Source: Pararge aegeria (lineage: Eukaryota > Arthropoda > Insecta > Lepidoptera > Nymphalidae). From it: a stretch of DNA of 64,000 bases. Shown piece after piece: positions 58,371-64,000 of the stretch. Location: positions 3,162,001 through 3,226,000 of the forward strand of contig NC_053205.1 in NCBI RefSeq assembly GCF_905163445.1, in the 5' to 3' direction. Within the stretch, counting starts at the first letter, position 1. Each line of letters opens with the position of its first letter. The notes beneath the pieces were generated by a model. It did not search any database. It was not told the origin of the DNA and worked only from the letters and a program-made list of their open reading frames with translations. Both the position numbers and the translations under genes were made by a program.

Positions 58371-61300
58371 AGGCATATATATGCCTTCTGACTACGTATG
58401 CCGCGTTTCCTAGTCAATGTGATATAGAGAGGTCCAGCGTAATCTACACCTGTGTGTAGGAATGCCTTACTTTTCTCTATCCTACACTTAGGAAGGTCAG
58501 ACATAAGTGGAAATGTAGGCTTAGGATTATGCCTAAAACATGCATTGCACTTATGTATGCGTTGACGTACCACACAACGAGCGGATAATATCCAATATTT
58601 TTGTCTCAATATAGACAGAAGCAATTGAGGGCCAGCGTGTGAATGATTACGATGATAGTGATCAATTAACAGATCTATTATGTGTCCCTTCTTGGGTAAT
58701 AAAATTGGGTGTTTATGCGAGTAATCTAACGACGAGTAAGCAAGACGTCCACCCACCCGAAGAATGTCCTCAGAAACAAAAGGAAATAATTTTCGTAATT
58801 TTGACGAACATGGTTTATTATTTTTAATGTTGTCAATATCAGTCTGAGAGACTGAGCGTTGTACTGTGCGAATTATCAGTAATTCAGCTGCATTGATATC
58901 TTCAGCTGTAATAATATCTCTGCGCGGAAGTTTTTTCATGAATCTGAGTACATAAATCGTGGCGTGAAGAAATTTAGTCCAAGAAGAACATTTAGATCCA
59001 AGCTTTATAATTGTATATTCATCGTGCGATATTATTAAGTGCGTTGTAGTTTTCTCCTCAGGTAATGAAGAAACCTGATGAGAGGAAAACTTTGTTATGG
59101 GCCACTCTTCTGAAGATAAAGACAACCATGGGGGACCCTTAAACCAAAGGTCGTGTTTTGAAAACTGTGTGGGCATAAGGCCACGAGACACACAGTCCGC
59201 GGGGTTTTGAACACCAGGTATGTGATAAAAGTTCACCTTAATTGATGTCAATAGCGTATGAATTTGAGAGATGCGGTTAGCCACATATGTATTAAACCTG
59301 TGTGGCGAAGAGAGTGCCCAACAAAGGGCGACTTCTGAATCAGAAAACGCGAGTACTTCCTTTATTTTGATGCGGGTTGACAATATATTATATACTGAAT
59401 TTACAAGTCGAGCAAGCAATACTATTCCATTTAACTCTAACCTAGCTAGCGTGACCGTTGGTTTTACCGGTGCTACACGGGATTTAGAGCAAATAAGTGT
59501 AATTATAGGCCTTTGATTTCTGTTTTTAACGTATAAGTATAAAACAGAGCCAAATGCTCGCTCACTAGCGTCAGAGAATGCGAGAAGATAAATTTCAGAA
59601 GTGTCTTCTATTCCAACATGACGAGGATACTTAAGATTCTGAATAATAGGCAGTTCAATTATATAATTTTGCCATCTTTCATATATGTGTTGAGGGGGAC
59701 ACTCGTCCCATCCTATTTTTAGAAGCCATAACTCCTTTATGAGTAATTTAGCGAATAAAATGACTGGACCAACAAGACCTAGAACGTCATAAAGACGCGC
59801 GGTAGCTGAAAGTATAGCTCTTTTGGTACAATCACTTTGCGGTTGCGAAACTCTAAAAATAAATTCATCAGATGCGGGAAGCCAATGAAGACCAAGAATC
59901 TTAAAGGAGTCATCAGTGTCAAGAGAGATCGACTCAGATTGGCGGTGAAATGAAGGAATGTGTCCGAGCAATTCAGTCGAATTGCTGGTCCATTTCACTA
60001 AGTCAAATCCACCAGCCTTAAACAGTTGTATCAACTCTTGAGCTATCTTTACCGCTTCATCTAGAGATGAGGCGGAAGAAGCTAGGTCGTCCATGTAGAC
60101 GTCTCTCTCAACAACTGATGCAGCGAGAGGCCATTGCTGGCGCTCGTCACTAGCCAGCTGGCGCAGTGTGCGTAATGCCAAAAAGGGCGATGAGCGGAGA
60201 CCAAAAGTCACTCGAGTAAATTCATACATTTCAAGTGGGTCCTTTGGTGAAGATCGATAAATAATGCGTTGATATTTGCGGTGCGGAGAATTGACATATA
60301 TAGACAAATACATTTGGCGGACGTCAGCAAAAAATGCGATGCGGAAAATGCGGACATTCAAAAGAATGTTAAATATGTCTGCTTGCAAATTGCAACCAGT
60401 ATACAAAATATCATTTAAAGATAATTTCCTATTTGCGGAGGGTTCTTCTATTTTAAGAAGAGAATAATCAGTGGGACAAGAACCATCTAGTACGATTCGT
60501 ACCTTGGTACTCTTGTCTTCGCGTATCACTGGATGATGCGCTAAGATATAACCTGGTGAAGCAGGTTCATCAGGTGGTAAGCGTGTGAGGATACCCTTAT
60601 CAAGGTAATCCTTAATAACTTCATTATATCTAATATGAAGTTCGGGATCTCTAATGAATCGTTTTTCCAGATTGAGAAAACGCTTCTTTGCGGTAAAATA
60701 CGAATCACCTAATAAATTAGGATCTTCTTTAAAGGGAAGATCTACCGAATATGCTCCGTCCTGTTGGCGTACAGTGGAAGCCGTATATATGTCCTCACAC
60801 CTTTGTTCATCAGGACTTAAGAATTTGCGGGAAGGAGGCTCTTCTATTGTCCAAAATCTCTCTAACATTTTATCTAAAGGTTCACTCGTGAAAAAACACA
60901 AAGCGCGGGAATTATTAGGTTTAGATAAAATAGGTGCATCGCCCATAATTATATAACCCAAAGAGGTTTCAAATGCGGAAGGCATATTTTCATAACCATT
61001 TATTTTATCAGCCATTGCTATTTTGCGATACACATTTACCCCTAGTAATATATCAATTGGACCAGGTTCTGCGAAATCATCATCAGCCAGAGGTAAATTT
61101 TTAATAAGACCATCAATGGCTGTGATGTCTACATGAGAGTCAGGCAGTTGAGAAGTGATTCGCTCAACTACAAGAGGGCGTATTGAGTATTCATTCGCGT
61201 CATTAAAACGAGATTTAAACGTAAATTCTGAAACACCAATTATTTTTTGCGATACTCCGCCGATGCCTTGAACTTCAGAAAAACGACTCTGAAAGCTAAT

Positions 61301-61828
61301 AGGTAGCGAATATTTTTCACAGCAACTGATTGAAACGTAATCTCTTTGCGATGCGGGATCCACTAGGCATCTTATAAGATGTGCACAATTATTTTTGTCA
61401 TACACTCTTATTTTCGCAGTACCTAACAAAGTGGTTGTTGTGACGCGTTCTAAACAATCATATGATACGTTACATACCAAAGTGGTATTCGTGGTCTGAG
61501 ATATAAAATTATTTTTATTTAGTGTATTTTCACTAGAGGAGCTTGTCGAAGGTGCCTCAGTAATAACTGATGACACGCGAGGCGAATTAATTGCGTTAGG
61601 AGATGAGGGCGGTTTACCTATGTTAGATTTGGACGTTTTAGGTAATAAATCTTTAGCGTTGTAATTATTGCGTTCAAAATGCAATTCAGTATGATGTGAT
61701 GCCGATGAGCACTTTTTACAGTTTCGCTGAGAAGAGCAGTTTAAAGTTTTATGATGAGTCGACAAACATCGGTTACAAAAGTTATTATTTTTTACATGTA
61801 AATGCCGCTCATGCGGAGACAACTTCAT
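58371..61828 (-). CDS. BEL/Pao pol: zinc knuckle, protease, reverse transcriptase, RNase H, integrase N-half
   Basis: Minus-strand frame of about 1,150 codons. It contains knuckles (CNRCLSTHHKTLNC, CKKCSSASHHTELH) and a protease region (IRCLVDPASQRDYVS, where the usual DSG reads DPA). The reverse transcriptase has VRIVLDGSCP, FFADVRQMYLSI and the catalytic VYMDDLASSA. RNase H shows YLLAFSDASERAFGSVLY and FSDSEVALCW. The integrase zinc-binding site is HYHRNHSHAGPQ...C..C, and the catalytic core opens with HTGVDYAGPLY. It is cut by the DNA transposon after YICLF. Within pol no stop is seen, so it was intact until the insertion. Confidence 0.9.
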
Positions 61829-62929
61829 AAATGCAGGGCAAGAATAAAGATGTGTGTGTTGACCAATTTTTCACAAACTGCAAGCTGCACTATTTAAAGT
61901 ATTTACAGTTTCTGTACTTACAAAACTTTTGGTAGAAGGCTTCGGAATCGAATTCCCCTTATATCTATTTTGAGGTAATTCTAATCCTTTATTAAGAGAG
62001 CGCGACATTACTTTATTCTGTTCCTTCACAAATTCTATAAGACTCCTATAGGTAGGAATTTGTTTTTTGCGATTTATTATCTCAAACATTTTAACTGTAT
62101 CAGCATCTAATTTAAGCGTGGCTAAGTGAAAGAATATAAAATCAGTAAGATCGATTTTTAATTGTTTGAGAGCTTCTACTGAAGAATTAAATGTATTTAT
62201 AAAGCTATCTAATGAATTAGCATTAGTACTAGCAAGCGGTTTAAATTGCAATAATTGGTTTAAATAAGCGCAGGCTAACGAACGCGGATCGTCGTATTTT
62301 TGTATTAACGCCTCCCAAATAATAGGATAATTTTCTGCGGTGGCTGGCAATCCTGCACATACAGATGCGGCTTTCCCTTTTAACCTACCAACTAAATAAA
62401 ATACCTTTTCATTATTGGTTAAGTTAGGATTATCATGTATCATGTATCATGTTTTTAAACTGCTGGTAGAACAAAGGAAATTTAGTTAACTGACCGTCAA
62501 ACTCCATTAAGTCTATAGGCGGAAGATGGGATTTTAATTTAGGAAAACTAGAGATAGGACGTGCGCTGTCATTCTCTGAACTCGTATTAACAACATTAGA
62601 GTGACGCTCCATTATTTGTTTGACATAGCAAAACATTTCTTCAAATGAAGTCCACGATTGGTAATTAATCATAGCCTTTGGATTCAACATCAACTGCGCC
62701 TCATTGAATAAATCTAAATTTAACTCAAACTCTTTGCGTAAAGTGTCTATGTTTGAAGCCTGAGACAATAAAGAAGGCAGCTTACTGCTGTCCGATTCGA
62801 CTTGAATAGCGGTGTCAAACATTCTATGCATACGAGCAAATATAACGTCCCGTTTGCCTTCCAACAACCGTAACTTACATTCTTCCTTGCTATATGGACT
62901 TTGTGAAGAAACCGACTCTGGTTTATTCA
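61829..62929 (-). pseudogene. BEL/Pao gag (one frameshift, one in-frame TGA)
   Basis: Starts MNKPESVSSQSPYSKEECKL at 62929. Contains a helical N-terminal part and the DUF1759-type capsid region (LPPIDLMEFDGQLTKFPLFY, NEKVFYLVGRLKGKAASVCA, YPIIWEALIQKYDDPRS). A 7 bp unit (CATGATA) is present three times near 62440 and shifts frame. At 61871-61873 a TGA takes the place of a Cys expected at the first zinc knuckle, in frame with pol 14 codons upstream of its first ATG. Gag and pol were therefore one continuous frame. Confidence 0.85.
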
Positions 62930-63602
62930 TTTTGAAGGAGTAAACCGAATTATAAAAATAAAAATATAATAAAAAAGGTATATATGTGTTTGCAAATGCG
63001 TCAAGAAATGCGTAAATTATATAAAGTAGTTGCAGTCTTATAATAATAAACACACAACCCCTTTATAGACGCGAGCGGTTAAATAAAAGCGTTATAATGC
63101 TATTTTAAAAACTAAACCGGCAAAAAACTAGGTATAACAATTAACAAGTTAGAGGTCATGCGTGACCTTGAATGCAGCGAGCGGCAAACGACTGCGGCCG
63201 AGCGAATTGTTTGGTAGGTATGATGCGTTTGAAATAGATATCTTTACCTACGATTCATCCGTTTTTAATACTAAGTAGCGGGATAAAAATATATAGAAAT
63301 ACGAAGCAAGCGGTGCGGAAAAGAGATATATAATTATAAAATACTTAGTACTTCTTTACTTAGTAAACAAAACGTTAAATCTATTATGTAGATAATATCT
63401 TAGCGGTATTAACTTACAAACTGAACTAGTGAATACCTACAAAAGTCATAGAATGTAATGATTAACGATAATTTAAATCCTAAAATTATGAATTTAAATC
63501 GAATCGGCCGATCTTCGGATCGAATGACTAAAATTTATGAAATTCGATGGAAGTGATCAAATATTTTTTTTTATGAAATCGGCTCGAAGTGACCAAATTT
63601 TA
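62930..63602 (-). other. BEL/Pao 5' leader and candidate primer-binding site
   Basis: No gene. Next to the 5' LTR (minus strand after ...GTCACCA) lies TAAAATTTGGTCACTTCGAG. The TGGTCACTTCGAGCCGAT part is a candidate primer-binding site, but I could not assign a tRNA. Two further imperfect copies of this ~40 bp unit follow (TTTGATCACTTCCATCGAAT and TTTAGTCATTCGATCCGAAG). Confidence 0.45.
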
Positions 63603-64000
63603 TGGTGACGCCATTTTTACTTTCGGGGCATCATCACCATAAAATGGTATTTTCTTTGTAAATTTAGTGGACTGTATATTTTAGGGTTTGCTGGATTCTT
63701 TTCCCCTTTTTAATGTTAAACTATGGCTTTAAGGATATAAAACAAGGGATAACTAGGGTTGGACAGAAAAGTATTTGCACGTGGACTTACAGTTCTTCGT
63801 AATGCAGTTTTCCCTTGATTTCTCGTCACTTCACAAGGTTTCACAAGTTATCACTAAACACTAAAGCACTGATGTAGGTTTAAATACTATTAATCGTCCA
63901 GTATAAGGATCTTTGGCCGGCCGACCATGTGGTTTTATTGAGTGGATGAGCGGAAGATTGACGTGCGTTTGCCGCGGATATAGGTGTGCAACTAATTGGC
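63603..64000 (-). repeat. 5' LTR of the BEL/Pao element, cut by the window edge
   Basis: First 398 bp of the LTR as on the plus strand, starting TGGTGACGCCATTTTTACTT. Near identical to 53450-53847. About 95 bp are expected beyond the window. Confidence 0.92.

Larger units (their letters stand above)
53450..64000 (-). mobile_element. BEL/Pao LTR retrotransposon (continues past the window)
   Basis: LTRs at 53450-53942 and from 63603 (the latter cut by the window), gag then pol on the minus strand in the usual order, and a polypurine tract at the 3' LTR. A DNA transposon (54924-58366) splits the integrase. High LTR identity points to recent insertion, yet gag carries a frameshift and a stop. 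Confidence 0.92.

Noticed and set aside
1..64000. Prokaryotic features such as operons or ribosome binding sites
   Set aside because: Genes are spliced, the sequence is AT-rich with animal transposons, and no Shine-Dalgarno-like pattern precedes the starts.

Overview
The window looks like insect nuclear DNA, most likely from a moth or butterfly, and almost all of it is transposable elements nested in one another. Evidence for an animal genome: spliced genes with GT-AG introns, a tRNA-derived SINE with a 3' tail typical of Lepidoptera, and piggyBac, P, PIF/Harbinger, Tc1/mariner, BEL/Pao and Jockey/R1 elements. I see no bacterial operon, rRNA gene, functional tRNA gene or convincing host gene. 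Dense nesting without host genes suggests heterochromatin, possibly a W chromosome (inference).

Layout. 1-87: start of a MADF gene. ~110-1254: R1-like LINE fragment. 1256-6188: decayed Polinton/Maverick-type DNA polymerase B gene, split by a Harbinger element (2172-3662). 6225-13416: piggyBac element 1, split by a DD41D mariner-like element with ~540 bp inverted repeats (7888-10588) and carrying a SINE. 14228-18679: piggyBac element 2 with TTAA duplications, split by an intact DD82E 'Sailor' element (16571-18391). 19320-22018: Jockey-type LINE reduced to ORF1. 22145-23431: intact DD34D mariner. 23607-24938: decayed DD41D element.

25019-41890: piggyBac element 3, whose ~2.7 kb body has been opened by three insertions: PIF element 1 (27317-33804), PIF element 2 (33843-36778, intact) and a P element (37181-41870, itself containing a LINE fragment). 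PIF element 1 holds a further 3.45 kb insertion (27873-31321) with near-identical 115 bp inverted ends and an 861-codon ORF for a plus-strand RNA virus type superfamily 1 helicase. 42330-43400: LINE remains. 43634-45755: Tigger element. 45954-48991: decayed PIF element 3 with a BEL/Pao gag piece. 49160-53320: a Sola-like fragment joined to a piggyBac fragment, the latter split by PIF element 4 (50537-53275). 53450 to the window end: BEL/Pao retrotransposon on the minus strand, whose integrase is split by an intact 3.4 kb DNA transposon (54924-58366) with 4 bp duplications and a 699-residue candidate transposase.

How the parts work together. Each DNA transposon pairs a DDE-type transposase with terminal inverted repeats. 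The PIF elements also encode a MADF-domain protein on the opposite strand, with its exons interleaved with those of the transposase. Several insertions can be virtually excised at one copy of the target duplication to give back an open frame, which supports both the boundaries and the order of insertion. The helicase insertion, the DD34D mariner, Sailor, PIF element 2, the Sola-like element and the BEL/Pao element look youngest; the polymerase B gene, Tigger and PIF element 3 look oldest.
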